Source: Massilia aurea (GTDB lineage Bacteria; Pseudomonadota; Gammaproteobacteria; Burkholderiales; Burkholderiaceae_D). Taken from it: 64,000 nucleotides of DNA. Both the position numbers and the translations under genes were made by a program. The DNA is taken from contig NZ_JANUGZ010000007.1 of the NCBI RefSeq assembly GCF_024753205.1, positions 1 through 64,000 on the forward strand, in the 5' to 3' direction. The notes beneath the pieces were generated by a model. That model had not been told where the DNA came from. It searched no databases and saw only the letters and a list, made by a program, of their open reading frames with translations. This document shows, piece by piece, positions 23,901-33,700 of this stretch. Numbering within the stretch: position 1 is the first letter of the stretch; the number at the start of each line of letters is the position of its first letter.

Positions 23901-25376
23901 GCGCGCGGCATCGTCACCGATGTGCGCCTGGCGCCGGGCGCCGTGCGGCGCGACGCGCTGGTGACCACGTCTGGCCTGTTCCGCGATTTGTACCCGAACC
24001 TGATCCGCCTGATCGACCGCGCCGGCCGGCTGGCGCTGGCGGCGTCCGCCGAGACGATGGCGCGCCAGGACCCGGCCCTGCGCGAGGCGCTGCAAGCGGC
24101 GCTGGCGCCGCTCCAGGGCGCCGCCTGGGGCACTGAAGCCGTGCAGGACAACCGGGTCGCGCGCGAATGGCTGGTGCGCCAGCGCGCGCTGGTCGCCGGC
24201 GGTGCATCGACCATCGAAGCGGGGCAGGGCGCTGCGCTGCGCGTGTTCGGCGATGCGCCGGGCGCGTACGGCACGGGCGTGAACCGCCTGACCGAACGCT
24301 CGGGCGCCTGGCGCGAGCGCGAGGAAATCGGCCGCGCGTATCGCAACCGCATGGGCCACGCGTACGGCCTGGACGCCGACGGCGATGCGCAGCACCGCGC
24401 CTTCGACGTGGCGCTGGACGGCATCCACCGCACCTACCACGGCCGCGCCAGCAATCTGTACGGCCTGCTCGACAACAACGATGCCTTCGATTATCTGGGC
24501 GGCCTGTCGCTGGCCGTCGAGACGCGCACCGGTCGCGTGCCGGACGCGCTGATCCTGCAGCACGGGCGGCCGGGCCAGGCGGACGTCGAGCCGCTGGCCA
24601 CCGCGCTGCTGGGCGAATTGCGCGGGCGCTTTTTGAATCCCGCGTGGCTGCGCCCATTGATGAACAACGGCTACTCGGGCGCACGCACGATGGGCCAGGA
24701 ATTCATCGAGAACCTGTGGGGCTGGCAGGTCACGCGCCCGGACCTCGTGAAGAACTGGGCCTGGGACGAGGTCAAGGCCGTCTACTTCGACGATGCGCAC
24801 AAGCTCGGCCTGCCGGCATTCCTGGGCCAGCGCCACAACGCGCACGTCAAGGCGCACATGCTGGCCGTGTTCATGGTGGCTGCCGAAAAAGGCTTCTGGA
24901 AGACCGACCCGGAAACGATCCGCACGATGGGCGGCGAGCTGGCACGCCTGGTGGCCGCCAACGGCTTACCGGGCAGCGGCCACACGTCGCCCGATCACCC
25001 GATGTGGGGCTGGCTGGCGCCGCAACTCGATCGTGGCGATGCGCAGCAGCTCGGCGTGACGCTGGCAAAAGCGCGCGGCGAGATGCTGCCGGCGCTTGCG
25101 GTCCCGGCCCCGGCCGGCGCGCCGGCAGCGGCGGAATCACCGGCCGCGGCGCCGCCACGCGCTGACGCACAGCAAGGGCAGGCGCCTTCCGCTCCCGCAC
25201 CGGCGGCCCCACCAGCCATGCGCGTGTATGAGCTCAACCAACAACCCGAACCCGCGCCGCACCCTGGCCTGCGCATCGTGCAGGTCCTGGTCATTCTCGT
25301 CGCCTGCTTCGCCCTGTTTGCGCTCGGCCTGTGGCGCGGCCGCAGCATCCCTCAACCTGTAAGGAGTACTCCATGA
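20991..25376 (+). CDS. cobN: Exported, membrane-anchored CobN-like metal chelatase
   Basis: A 1461-residue member of the CobN/magnesium-chelatase large-subunit family (PF02514), whose cytosolic form inserts cobalt into hydrogenobyrinate diamide. Here the N-terminus is a signal peptide (to about residue 29, ending HGHAA). The C-terminus has a Pro/Ala-rich linker (about 1370-1430) and one transmembrane helix (RIVQVLVILVACFALFALGLW), so the large domain should lie in the periplasm. Typical CobN segments are seen, such as KVMVDSGKLLVPGLTFGNVFIGPQPPRGW and VHVGRHSTFEFLPGKAVGLS. It is longer than the roughly 1275-residue cytosolic enzyme. Control by a B12 riboswitch links it to corrinoid supply. 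Its stop overlaps the next start. Confidence 0.9.
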   Translation: MNTASLPRACTALVLLLASLLACAHGHAATMFAVVTERAAPGAIEAAHRHLASHPRDRIQLRTPAQLMAASEREVGQWIAGADTVLAVSLFGDPARRMKDALARHAKPNTAVLAFNGEASLNLMTRAAHGSLAGFAPELLRELAAEAPAAAALQAAEANPAARHWLAARRVWQAGGVDNTTALIAHLLHPSTALGAPLLEPTLRLRVGQNELQDAAAWGNAAKLGLKDRPTVVVLDLANMDGMVPAALCRRIEEQGQACVQLLTRWGGASREALVRLPELIAPAKPAALVVLQDFVVGAAEGREVVSEAFKRLDIPVFKAIRLSDRTAIQWQLSPDGLPPDSVQYRVALPELQGIGQPMVVAALGGSQRDRLTGIENRPPVLLPAEVDRMTARVSRWLALRAKRNGDKRVAMVYYNHPPGRQNIGADNLNVPASLFDMLHALKAAGYTVGDLPATPEALLDMIMAHGVNLPEDRAALREMSATVNSVSAADYARWFATLAPRVQGEMKDGMLGRLHADVLVAEAQGERAPGRKQVETIIKELLHLVEGVDHPQRVQATRDLHALEDGYRACLDDSKPSPCKALAPLYRRLIGYGIEGMRGWGPAPGKVMVDSGKLLVPGLTFGNVFIGPQPPRGWEVDEELLHANTSITPPHQYLAFYHWIRDRFKADAVVHVGRHSTFEFLPGKAVGLSSDDYPSLIAGDLPGIYPYIVDGVGEGTQAKRRGLAIIVDHLTPPLATTPLYDELLSLRQIVESFEAASSESLKTQAAQLMRERVVALNLRAELEASMSDVLEVRGIGFDAADDDLLAHEVGHYLTKLQEKFMPFGLHVFGRPWDQKSHDLMLDSMTKSGIDDPSIADKLRDSPRREMVGLLAGLDGRYIEPGKGNDPLRSPEALPTGRNFHAVDGDILPTRLGFGLAQKMAAKAMARSRGDAAREQGSEGIILWASDAVRDEGVMVGFALAMMGAEPVWNARGIVTDVRLAPGAVRRDALVTTSGLFRDLYPNLIRLIDRAGRLALAASAETMARQDPALREALQAALAPLQGAAWGTEAVQDNRVAREWLVRQRALVAGGASTIEAGQGAALRVFGDAPGAYGTGVNRLTERSGAWREREEIGRAYRNRMGHAYGLDADGDAQHRAFDVALDGIHRTYHGRASNLYGLLDNNDAFDYLGGLSLAVETRTGRVPDALILQHGRPGQADVEPLATALLGELRGRFLNPAWLRPLMNNGYSGARTMGQEFIENLWGWQVTRPDLVKNWAWDEVKAVYFDDAHKLGLPAFLGQRHNAHVKAHMLAVFMVAAEKGFWKTDPETIRTMGGELARLVAANGLPGSGHTSPDHPMWGWLAPQLDRGDAQQLGVTLAKARGEMLPALAVPAPAGAPAAAESPAAAPPRADAQQGQAPSAPAPAAPPAMRVYELNQQPEPAPHPGLRIVQVLVILVACFALFALGLWRGRSIPQPVRSTP

Positions 25377-25816
25377 TTGATCACTTGTCCTATGCCTGGT
25401 TGCACGACGCCGTCAGCTGGCTGCTCACGCCTTCGCTGGTGGCGCTGCTGGCCGGCTGCGCCATTGCGCTGGTCGAATCGGGCATCGCCGTCGGCGAGCG
25501 CTTCCACGGCCTGGCCCGACTGCGCGCATCCGGCAACGTCGAGCATGTGCAGAAGCTGGCCCGTCACCGTCTGGAGCGCGCCGACCTGCTGGCGCGCATC
25601 CCGCCGATGCTCGGCCTGATGGCCACGATCATTCCGCTCGGGCCTGGCCTGGCCGCGCTGGGTGAAGGCGATCCCGCCAAGCTGGCCAGCGCCGTGACGG
25701 TTGCCTTCGACGCGACCGTGCTGGGCCTCGTTGCCGGCATCGCCGGTCTGGTAATCGGCAAGCTGCGCCGCCGCTGGTACGAAGAGACGCTCGACGCGAT
25801 GGAGTCGCTGGCATGA
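25373..25816 (+). CDS. MotA/TolQ/ExbB-type proton channel protein
   Basis: A 147-residue inner-membrane protein starting in an ATGA overlap with the CobN-like gene, with AAGGAG seven bases upstream. Three hydrophobic segments are seen: about 17-38, 82-102 (IPPMLGLMATIIPLGPGLAAL, with the Pro/Gly pattern of the TolQ/ExbB family) and 112-133. These proteins use the proton gradient to drive a partner through the periplasm. Paired with the DUF2149 gene next door it should form a small dedicated ExbB/ExbD-like motor for the CobN-like protein or the TonB receptor. Confidence 0.88.
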   Translation: MIDHLSYAWLHDAVSWLLTPSLVALLAGCAIALVESGIAVGERFHGLARLRASGNVEHVQKLARHRLERADLLARIPPMLGLMATIIPLGPGLAALGEGDPAKLASAVTVAFDATVLGLVAGIAGLVIGKLRRRWYEETLDAMESLA

Positions 25817-26139
25817 GCGCCCCGGCACGTGGCCGCCTGCGCCTGTACCGCCATCTCGACGCGCGCTTCGACCAGAGTGACGAAGACCCGCGCGCGAGCC
25901 TGGTCAACCTGGTCGACGTGATGCTGGTCTTTGCCTGCGGCCTGATCGCGGCGATCGCCGGCTCGCAAGGCGCCATCAAACCGTCACAACCGGTCGAGAA
26001 AGGCCGCCAGATCGAGCGCCCTGCGAGCGGCGTGACGCAAGACGGCAGCGGTTACGACCGCGTCGGCGAAGTCTATCGCGATCCCAAGACCGGCAAGCTG
26101 GTGCTGATCGAGCCCACGGCAACCCCAGTAAAAAAGTAG
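25813..26139 (+). CDS. DUF2149 protein (ExbD-like partner)
   Basis: A 108-residue single-span protein overlapping the channel gene by four bases. The N-terminal DEDPRASLVNLVDVMLVFACGLIAAIA resembles the ExbD/TolR transmembrane segment with its essential Asp. The C-terminal YDRVGEVYRDPKTGKLVLIEP is the DUF2149 signature. DUF2149 genes recur beside CobN-like and TolQ-like genes, including the heme-handling HmuSTUV type loci of Bacteroidetes. The overlap of coding ends implies a fixed stoichiometry among the three products. Confidence 0.87.
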   Translation: MSAPARGRLRLYRHLDARFDQSDEDPRASLVNLVDVMLVFACGLIAAIAGSQGAIKPSQPVEKGRQIERPASGVTQDGSGYDRVGEVYRDPKTGKLVLIEPTATPVKK

Positions 26140-26144
26140 AGTAG

Positions 26145-28241
26145 ATGATGAAACAAACCTTGTTGCGCGCGCTGCCGGCCACCATCGGCCTGCTGTGCGC
26201 CACCGGCGCCTTCGCCCAGGCCGTCCCCACCGTCACCATCCACGCCGGCGCGGGCGACGATGGCCTGGCGCTCGACCGATTCAACAGCACCGGCAGCCGC
26301 CTGGATATCAGCACGCTCGACCTGCCGGCCAGCGCCGAGACCATCAGCGCCGCGACGATCGCAGCGCGCGGCGACCTGTCGGTCAAGGACGCCGTGACCC
26401 GCACCACCGGCCTGACCGACAGTAGCTCGCCCGGCAGTGGCATCAGCTATTCGGCGCGCGGGTTCAACGGCAACAACTCGGTCGCGCTGCTGGAAAACGG
26501 CCAGCGCCTGCTGGTCGGTTCCGGCACGGCCACCTATCCGTCCGATCCATGGGGTTACGAGACCATCGAGGTATTGCGTGGCCCCGGTTCGGTGGTCCAT
26601 GGCAGCGGCACGACCGGCGCCATCATCAATGCGGTGCGCAAGGCGCCGCGCCGTGAAGCGTCGCTTGAAGTGATGGGCGGCGTTGGCGGTGGCCAGGCGC
26701 TGCGCGCCGGCGTGGGCGCCACCGGCGCACTGGGCGAGCAGGGCGCGTTTCGCATCGATGCCTATGCCGGCCGCAGCGACGGCTTCATCGAACGCGGCGA
26801 AGCGCGCCACGGCAAGGTCCTGACCAGCATGACCACGACGCTCGCGCCAGGCATGACGCTGTCGGCGCAACTCGATCACGCCGAGCAGGAACCGGTGCGC
26901 TACTTTGGCACGCCGCTGGTGAACGGTGACCTGGCCAAAGCGCTGCGCGACGAGAACTACAATGCCGGCGACGCCGTGCTGCGCTACGTCGACGACAAGG
27001 CCGTCGCGCGCCTGGACTGGCAGGCAGCCCCAAACCTTGCCATCAGCAATGAGCTGGCGTACTTCAAGGCGCGCCGCGACTGGCGCAATATCGAATCGTA
27101 TTCTTACAACCCGGTGCGCAACGTGGTCGATCGCAGCGACTACATCGGCATTCGCCACAACCAGGAGCAGACCGCAAACCGTCTGGAAGCGCGTTACCAG
27201 CACGGCGCCAATCAGATCGTCGCAGGTTGGGAAGTCTCGACGATCAACTTCCGGCACACGAACAATGCGCCGTACGGCGGCGCGTCGACCGTGGCGCCGA
27301 CCGGCTTCGATCCGGGCAGTTTCAGCGACACGACCGATGCCTTCGTGCCGAACTTCGCGACCGACACGCTGACGCACGCGTTCTACGTGGAAAACGCCTA
27401 CCGCGTGAACGAACGCCTGCTGCTCACGGCCGGTGCGCGCCATGACCGCTACAAGGTTGACTTTCAAGACTTGCGTGCTGCAAGCGGCAACCACAACGCG
27501 ATGCTGCGCTCGACCGCCGTGCGCCTGGGTGCGAGCTGGAAGCTGGACCCGTCCACATCCCTGTACGGCCAGTTCAGCACCGGCAGCGACCCGGTGACGA
27601 GCCTCCTGTCGATGAACCTGGCCAACAGCCGCTTCAAGCTCACCGACGCGCGCCAGGTCGAGGCGGGCATCAAGGGAATACTGGATGGCGGCGCGGCCGA
27701 ATGGACCGCAGCGCTGTACCGCATCGAGAAGGATGACATCATCACGCGCGACCCGGACAACGCTGCCATCTCCAGGCAGGGCGGGTCGCAAACGTCGCAG
27801 GGTGCGGAAGTCAGTGCCAGTGTGCGGCTGGTGCAGGCCTGGCGGATCGAGGGCAATCTGGCGTACACGAAGGCCGAATTCGATGCGCTGCTCGAGCCGG
27901 GCGGTGGAGGAAGCAGCGTCTCGCGCGCCGGCAACCGGCCTGCCGACGTACCGAAGCTGTCATCCAACCTGTGGCTGACGCACCGCGCCGGTGCCTGGCG
28001 CACGAGCGCGGGCGTGCGATACGTGGGCGAACGCTTCATCAGCAACGCCAATACGCAAACGCTGCCGGCGTACACGACGCTGGACGCGTCGGTCGGCTGG
28101 ACCGTGAACCACAACGTGCAGGTGCAGCTCAATCTGCGCAACCTGACCGACCGCCTGTATGCGATCACCGGCTACGGTCCGACCCAGTCGCTGCTGGGTG
28201 ACGAGCGGCATGCCGAGCTGACGGTCCACTGGCGCTACTGA
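26145..28241 (+). CDS. TonB-dependent outer-membrane receptor (corrinoid/metal-complex type)
   Basis: A 698-residue outer-membrane channel. The signal peptide ends CATGAFAQA near residue 24. VPTVTIHAG just after it could be the TonB box. The plug domain is intact (SYSARGFNGNNSVALLENGQR and WGYETIEVLRGPGSVVHG), and the barrel ends with HAELTVHWRY, with the aromatic last residue needed for assembly. It resembles siderophore-type receptors, but the B12 riboswitch upstream and adjacent CobN-like gene argue for a corrinoid, cobalt or tetrapyrrole ligand. It follows the DUF2149 gene by five bases. Confidence 0.87.
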   Translation: MMKQTLLRALPATIGLLCATGAFAQAVPTVTIHAGAGDDGLALDRFNSTGSRLDISTLDLPASAETISAATIAARGDLSVKDAVTRTTGLTDSSSPGSGISYSARGFNGNNSVALLENGQRLLVGSGTATYPSDPWGYETIEVLRGPGSVVHGSGTTGAIINAVRKAPRREASLEVMGGVGGGQALRAGVGATGALGEQGAFRIDAYAGRSDGFIERGEARHGKVLTSMTTTLAPGMTLSAQLDHAEQEPVRYFGTPLVNGDLAKALRDENYNAGDAVLRYVDDKAVARLDWQAAPNLAISNELAYFKARRDWRNIESYSYNPVRNVVDRSDYIGIRHNQEQTANRLEARYQHGANQIVAGWEVSTINFRHTNNAPYGGASTVAPTGFDPGSFSDTTDAFVPNFATDTLTHAFYVENAYRVNERLLLTAGARHDRYKVDFQDLRAASGNHNAMLRSTAVRLGASWKLDPSTSLYGQFSTGSDPVTSLLSMNLANSRFKLTDARQVEAGIKGILDGGAAEWTAALYRIEKDDIITRDPDNAAISRQGGSQTSQGAEVSASVRLVQAWRIEGNLAYTKAEFDALLEPGGGGSSVSRAGNRPADVPKLSSNLWLTHRAGAWRTSAGVRYVGERFISNANTQTLPAYTTLDASVGWTVNHNVQVQLNLRNLTDRLYAITGYGPTQSLLGDERHAELTVHWRY

Positions 28242-28252
28242 TCGGGATTGCG

Positions 28253-29689
28253 ATGGCTTCGATGAAGCGCCAGCTGCACCTGTGGCATCGCTGGCTTGGG
28301 ATCGGTATCGGCCTGCTGGTGCTGCTGTGGTTTGGCTCGGGCATCGTGATGATGTATGTCCCGTATCCCGAGCTGACCGAGGCGGAGCGCCGCACGTGGC
28401 TTGCGCCGCTCGATCCGGCGCGGGTCCAGGTGAGCGCGGATGCGGCCTGGCGCGAGACGGCATTGAAGGGCATGCCCGATGCGGTGCGCTTGAACACGGT
28501 GGCGGGCCGCCCGGCCTGGCATTTTGGCCATGACGCCACCTGGAGCTCGGTGTGGGCCGACAACGGCGCGGTGCTCGTGGTCGACGAGCAGGTAGCGTCG
28601 AGCAGTGCGCGCAGCGCAGCGCCGGATGCGCGTTCGCTGTCGTTCGAAGCCATCGACGTGGACCAGTGGACGTTCGGCGCAGTGCGCGTGCACCAGCCGC
28701 TGCTGCGCGTTACGGCCGACGATGACGTTGGCAGCGTGGTGTATGTCTCGAGCCGCACCGGCGAATTGGTGCGCGACACGATACGCAGCGAGCGTGCCTG
28801 GAACTGGGTCGGCGCCGTCGTCCACTGGATCTACGTCACGCCGCTGCGCAAGCAGAACGAAGCATGGCGCCTGGCCGTGATGTCGACGTCCGGCGTCGCA
28901 CTGCTGCTGGCCGTGACTGGCATGGTGCTGGGCGTCCAGCGGCTGCGCGTGCAGCGCCGCTACGCGGGCGGGCGCATGTCGCCGTACAAAGGCTGGCAGG
29001 GCTGGCACCACTGGCTGGGCTTGAGCGGCGGTGTGCTCGTCATCACCTGGTTGTTCAGCGGCTGGTTGTCGGTCGGCCCGTTCGGCTTTCCTTCCGACCC
29101 TGGCGCGACCGCGCAGGATCGCCTCGCATTTGCAGGCGGGGCGTTGGCCAGCGATGACCTTGCGATCGATGCGGCCGCATTGCTGCGCGCGCATCCCGGC
29201 ACGCTCGAACTGGAATGGCGCCGCGTGGGCGGCACGCTGTACCTGAGCGCCCTGGGCCGCACCGTGCGCACGCTGCTGCGCGCGCAGGATGGCGCCGTGT
29301 CCAGCGTGCTGCCGCAAGCGCTGCTGCTGCGTAGTGCGCAAGCCATCCGGCCCGGCGTGGCGATGACGACGACGATGCTGGGCGATGCCGACGACTATTA
29401 CTATGGCCACCATCGCGAAGCCACCTTTCCGGTGCTGCGCACACGCTTCGCGCTGCCCGATGCGCCGGTCTTCTATATCGACGCGGTGCATGGCCGCGTG
29501 GCCGGTTTCGTCGACCGCAACACGCGCTGGAACCGCTGGCTGTTCAACGGCATGCACCAGATGGATTTCGCGTTCCTGCGCAACCGGCCGGTATGGGATG
29601 TGGCCGTGATTGCCCTGTGCACGCTGGGGGCTGCGTTGACGTCGACAGGGCTGGTGCTGGGCTGGAAGCGTCTGCGCAAGCGCCGGTGA
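28253..29689 (+). CDS. PepSY-associated transmembrane protein (putative reductase)
   Basis: A 478-residue inner-membrane protein of the PepSY_TM group. Four membrane helices are visible (about 12-34, 201-222, 252-275 and 445-468). His residues lie in or near them: HLWHRWLG, WHHWLGL and GMHQMDF, which may bind heme. PepSY_TM proteins often serve as ferric-siderophore or metal-complex reductases beside TonB receptors. Here it closes the riboswitch operon, 11 bases after the receptor gene, so it may reduce an imported corrinoid or metal complex in the periplasm. Alternative ATG at 28262. Confidence 0.82.
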   Translation: MASMKRQLHLWHRWLGIGIGLLVLLWFGSGIVMMYVPYPELTEAERRTWLAPLDPARVQVSADAAWRETALKGMPDAVRLNTVAGRPAWHFGHDATWSSVWADNGAVLVVDEQVASSSARSAAPDARSLSFEAIDVDQWTFGAVRVHQPLLRVTADDDVGSVVYVSSRTGELVRDTIRSERAWNWVGAVVHWIYVTPLRKQNEAWRLAVMSTSGVALLLAVTGMVLGVQRLRVQRRYAGGRMSPYKGWQGWHHWLGLSGGVLVITWLFSGWLSVGPFGFPSDPGATAQDRLAFAGGALASDDLAIDAAALLRAHPGTLELEWRRVGGTLYLSALGRTVRTLLRAQDGAVSSVLPQALLLRSAQAIRPGVAMTTTMLGDADDYYYGHHREATFPVLRTRFALPDAPVFYIDAVHGRVAGFVDRNTRWNRWLFNGMHQMDFAFLRNRPVWDVAVIALCTLGAALTSTGLVLGWKRLRKRR

Positions 29690-29804
29690 GCATCATCTTG
29701 TTGCGAGATTTCCACGGCCTGGATGATGCCGATGAAGTCTGCTAAACTTGGTCCAACAACTAATCCGCGACACCGGTGTGGCTAGACCATCTGGAGCGCG
29801 GGGG

Positions 29805-29830
29805 AAAAAGCCGGCGCAAGCCGGTTTTTT
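29805..29830. terminator. Bidirectional Rho-independent terminator
   Basis: AAAAAGCCGGC-GCAA-GCCGGTTTTTT: a 5-bp GC stem extended by A/T pairs, with A and T tracts on opposite sides. It serves both the plus-strand corrinoid operon and the converging gluconate operon. Confidence 0.85.
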
Positions 29831-29858
29831 CATTTCTACGGAGCGACTCAACGTAGGG

Positions 29859-29899
29859 TGGACGCGGCCGGCGAGGCGGGTTTCACGTCGACGCGTCCA
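29859..29899. repeat. Palindromic dispersed-type element
   Basis: TGGACGCG (29859-29866) and CGCGTCCA (29892-29899) pair across a GC-rich 25-base centre, following GTAGGG. The layout resembles short GTAGGGTGG-type intergenic palindromes common in betaproteobacterial chromosomes. Only one copy was seen in this window. Confidence 0.4.
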
Positions 29900-29945
29900 A
29901 TGGCCGTTACTGCACCACAAAAGCGAGCTCGGTTTGCACGCGTGA

Positions 29946-30713
29946 TCAGCGCTTCTGCCCCAGCCCCGTCGCACTCCAGTAAATCCCACCCAGCAGATGA
30001 TTCAGGTACTGCGGATCGCGGTACATCTCGCCGTTGTGGCCCAGCGTGGTAACGAACACGCGCCCCTGTTCGTACCGGTGGTGCCAGGCGATCGGGTGGT
30101 CCTTGCCCATGCCCTTGACCGTTTGCCCCGGCCAGATCTTCGTCGTGTCGTAGCTCGACTCGTCCACGCTCAGCACCGTGTCGATCTTCACCTGGTACGG
30201 ATTGGTCGTGACGTAGAACTCGTCGCTCCAGATCCAGCGCGCGGGCAGGCCGAAGGTGGCGGGGAAGTTCTGGTCGACGACCGTGACCACGCCCGTCTGC
30301 AGCTTCGGGTGCGGGCCGACCGAGCGCCCCACCATCTTCTCGTACCAGACCCAGTCGTTCGGCGGCGTGATCGCGGCGCGGTGCACGACGATCGCGTTGC
30401 CCCCGCCGCGCATATAGGCCTCGAACTTGGCGCGCTGCGCCGCGTTCAGCTCTTCGCCCGGCGTGTTCAGGAACATCACGGCCGCATACTGGGTCAGATC
30501 ACCCTCGAACACCTGCGGCTTGTTGGTGTAGGTGAGTTCGAACGCATGCAGCTTGGCCATGCGCTCCAGGCTGTCGCGCGCAATCGGAATGTATTCGTAA
30601 TGATATTTGCCGGGCATGGCCAGGACCAGCAGCTTGAACTGGTCCTCGGCCATGCCATCCGCTGCCGCTGCCAGCAGCAGCGCTGCGCCCAGCGCCCTGG
30701 TGATGCGTCTCAT
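29946..30713 (-). CDS. ThuA domain-containing exported protein
   Basis: A 255-residue protein with a signal peptide (about 1-21, ending DGMA). The rest is a ThuA domain, a glutamine-amidotransferase-like fold used in sugar metabolism: YEYIPIARDSLERMAK near the start, DLTQYAAVMFLNTPGEELN in the middle, and GNAIVVHRAAITPP and YRDPQYLNHLLGGIYWS at the end. The amidotransferase Cys is absent, as usual in ThuA proteins. GAGGACACC precedes the start. It is the last gene of the five-gene gluconate-linked operon, ten bases after the lyase gene. Confidence 0.88.
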   Translation of the reverse strand: MRRITRALGAALLLAAAADGMAEDQFKLLVLAMPGKYHYEYIPIARDSLERMAKLHAFELTYTNKPQVFEGDLTQYAAVMFLNTPGEELNAAQRAKFEAYMRGGGNAIVVHRAAITPPNDWVWYEKMVGRSVGPHPKLQTGVVTVVDQNFPATFGLPARWIWSDEFYVTTNPYQVKIDTVLSVDESSYDTTKIWPGQTVKGMGKDHPIAWHHRYEQGRVFVTTLGHNGEMYRDPQYLNHLLGGIYWSATGLGQKR

Positions 30714-30723
30714 AGTGGTGTCC

Positions 30724-33700
30724 TCAGTTGATCTGCGTTGCGTACAGCGCATGGTGGGTCAGGATGAACAGCGTGTGTTTGTTTGCGCCGCCAAACAGCA
30801 GTTGCAGCGGACGCTCCGGCACGTCGATACGCCCCTTTTGCTTGCCGTCCTTGCCGTAGATGAAGACCTGGCCATTGGCCACGTACACGTCGCCATTTGG
30901 CGCGACTGCCGCGCCTTCGCCGCCGCGATTGGCCACGAGCTTGAGGTCAGTGATCCCGCCGCCGGCGCCCACCACGCCGCTGAAGGTGCGGTTTTCCGAG
31001 CCGTTGGTGAATACGACGCGGCCACCCACCGGGGCCGTGACAAAACCGTGCGTCTGCAGCGAGTCGGCCCAGCGCCAGCCCAGGTGGTCCGCCGCGCCCT
31101 GGCGCAGAACGCGGTAGGCCGGCAGCGCCAGGCTGCCGTCGGGCGAGACGTATTCATTGGCTTTCGGGAGCGCCACGTCGCGGGCGAACATCTCGGCCAG
31201 CGTCGTGAATTCGTAGGTATCGGGATTGAGCTGGTCCTTGAATTCGCCGTTCTGCCAGAAGTTGACCGGCACCGCAATGCGGCCACGACTCGACGCAATG
31301 CTGCGCGCCGCCACCGGCGTCGGCTGGATCATCGTCATGTCCAGGCCAGGCTTGCGCGGATCGAACGCATACACGCTCGCCTGCGGGCCATAGGACGACA
31401 GCACCATCAGGTTGCCGCTGTTGTCGATCGCCAGGTTGACCGGATCGAGCGGCGCATCGCGCACCACGACCAGGCCTTCATCCTTCGTCCAGCTGAAGAT
31501 GCGTTTCCAGTGACGGTCCACGAAGTACAGCTTGCCCTCTGCATCGACAGCGCCGCCGGCGATCGAATAGAAGCCACTTTCAAGCTTGGCCACCTTGCCC
31601 AGCGGCGCAGGCGCCTTGCGCTGCGCGCCGCTGTAGTCGAACACGGCGAACTCGCGTTCGCGCACGTCGAGCTTGTTGGTCACGTCGCGGATCGCGTTCT
31701 CGTAGGCGAACTTGCTGGCGCGCAGATAGGTGGCGCAACCGGCATCGTCGCAGCTGGCAAAGCCGCTCTCGCCGTTCACGTGCACGTTACGAAAACGGAT
31801 GTTGCTGGAATTGGTGATCAGGATCGCGGCCGGCATTGGCTTGTACGAACGCGTCACGCGGTAGCCGTGGTAGTTGGCAAACAGGATGTTCTTCGAGTTG
31901 CGGATCTCGACCGATACCGCGTCGGCGCCGTCGCGCACTTCTTCCTCGGTCTGCGGCGCCAGGAATTCCCAGTTCTGCACGTTATCCAGCACGATCTCGG
32001 CGCGGATGTGGTGCTCGGCCGAGAGCTCGTAGACCTTGCCGGGCGTCGTGGTGTTGGTGACGTAGAAGCCGGCCTGCGCATAGCCGCTGGGCGACCAGAT
32101 GCCCGAGAACGTGCCGCCGCCGCCGTCGGTCACCCAGACGCTTGGATACTGGCGGTCCCAGTGCGCGGTGGTGTCGAATTTGGCGTCCTTCTTGTACGGG
32201 TCGGCGCGGCTGCCGTCGTACAGGCGCGTGCCATGGCCGCCCTGGATGCGCACGTCGTCCACCAGCGACTGCTCACCCGCGCGCCACAGCAGCGCCACGG
32301 CGCGGTTGTTGACTTCACCGGTGGCCAGACCCAGGCCCGAGACGATGCCGTCGCCGCCGCGCGCGCTTTCCAGGAGCGCCTTCGGGCTGCCGATGCCCTG
32401 GTACTGCGACGCGCCATTCGGAATCACGAGTTGTGTCAGGCCCGGATGCAGCGCGATGAGTACCGTGTCCGGCTTCATGCGGATCGTGTCGTTGACGACG
32501 TAAAAGCCCAGCGGCAGGTACACCGTGCGCTTGCTGTCGATGGCTTTCTGAAGCGCCGCCGTATCGTCGGTGCTGCCGTCGCCCTTCGCGCCGAAGTCCA
32601 GCACATTGGCCCAGTCGTTCGACGCCGGCAGGGCGCGCAGTGCGCGCGTTGGCGCCGCACTGGCCGGCAGCGCCGCCGTCTTGTAGTTGGTCGAGAACTG
32701 GCCGGGCTCGCCCATCTGCTTGATGAACAGGCCGTAGTTGAATTCTTTCACCAGATAGTCGCGGCCCTTGCCGGCCAGCGTCTTGCCACTGTCGCGAAAG
32801 CGCACGAACGTCGGCACGTTGCGCGCGCTGGCGTTTTCCATGCCGACCTGCGTGTACACATTGTTCTCGTTGCTGACGATGAGCGCGGCGCGGCTGACGT
32901 TCTCGAAGCGCACGTCCTTGCCCCACAACCAGTCGCCATAACCGCGGTTGATCTCCACGCCCACCGGCGTATTGCGGATGTCGACATTAACCAGCGTGAG
33001 GCTCGCTTCATGTTCGCGGATCGCGGCGTCGCGCTGGCCGTCGAAGGTCGAATCGAGCAGCGTGAATTGCCAGGCGGGCGAGGTCTTCTCGCTCAGGATG
33101 CCGTAGCGGCCGCCGTGAAAGCGCAGGTTGTAGGCCACGTTGCCCACCTGGTAGACACCTGCCAGGCCCGAGCCGATATGGAAATCGATGTGGCTCAGGT
33201 TCGAGTGCTGCGCCGTGTGCATGCGCACGGCCGCAGCGGCCGGGTTGCCGTCCTTGATCTCGAAGTCGACGTTCGACAGCGCCGAATAGAAGGTCGACGA
33301 ATTGGCATTGCGCACCGCCTTGCCATCTTCAGCACTGAACGGCACGGCGCTCGGCACCGGCATCGGCACCTTGCCCACGCTGTACTGGTCGCCGCCGGTG
33401 AAGATCACCATGTTCGCGACGCCCTTCTGGAAACCGGGCGTGTTCTCAGCCAGCACGAACACGGGGCGCGTCGGGCCCACGCCATACACGCGCACCGCCA
33501 GCGGAATCAGGATCGAGCGCGTGATGCGATAGCGTCCGGACGGCAGGAACACGACGCCGCCCTGGCCGCCGTTGGCCGCGCTGTTGATCGCCGCCTGCAG
33601 CGCGGCGCTGTCGTCGGTGACGCCGTCGCCGGTGGCGCGCACGACGATCGCGCGCGGGTCGACCGGCATGGCAGGGTAGGCAGAGAGGGAAGCAGCGCCG

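Noticed and set aside
22344..24857. Minus-strand frames opposite the CobN-like gene
   Set aside because: Arg-rich shadows of the CobN coding sequence.
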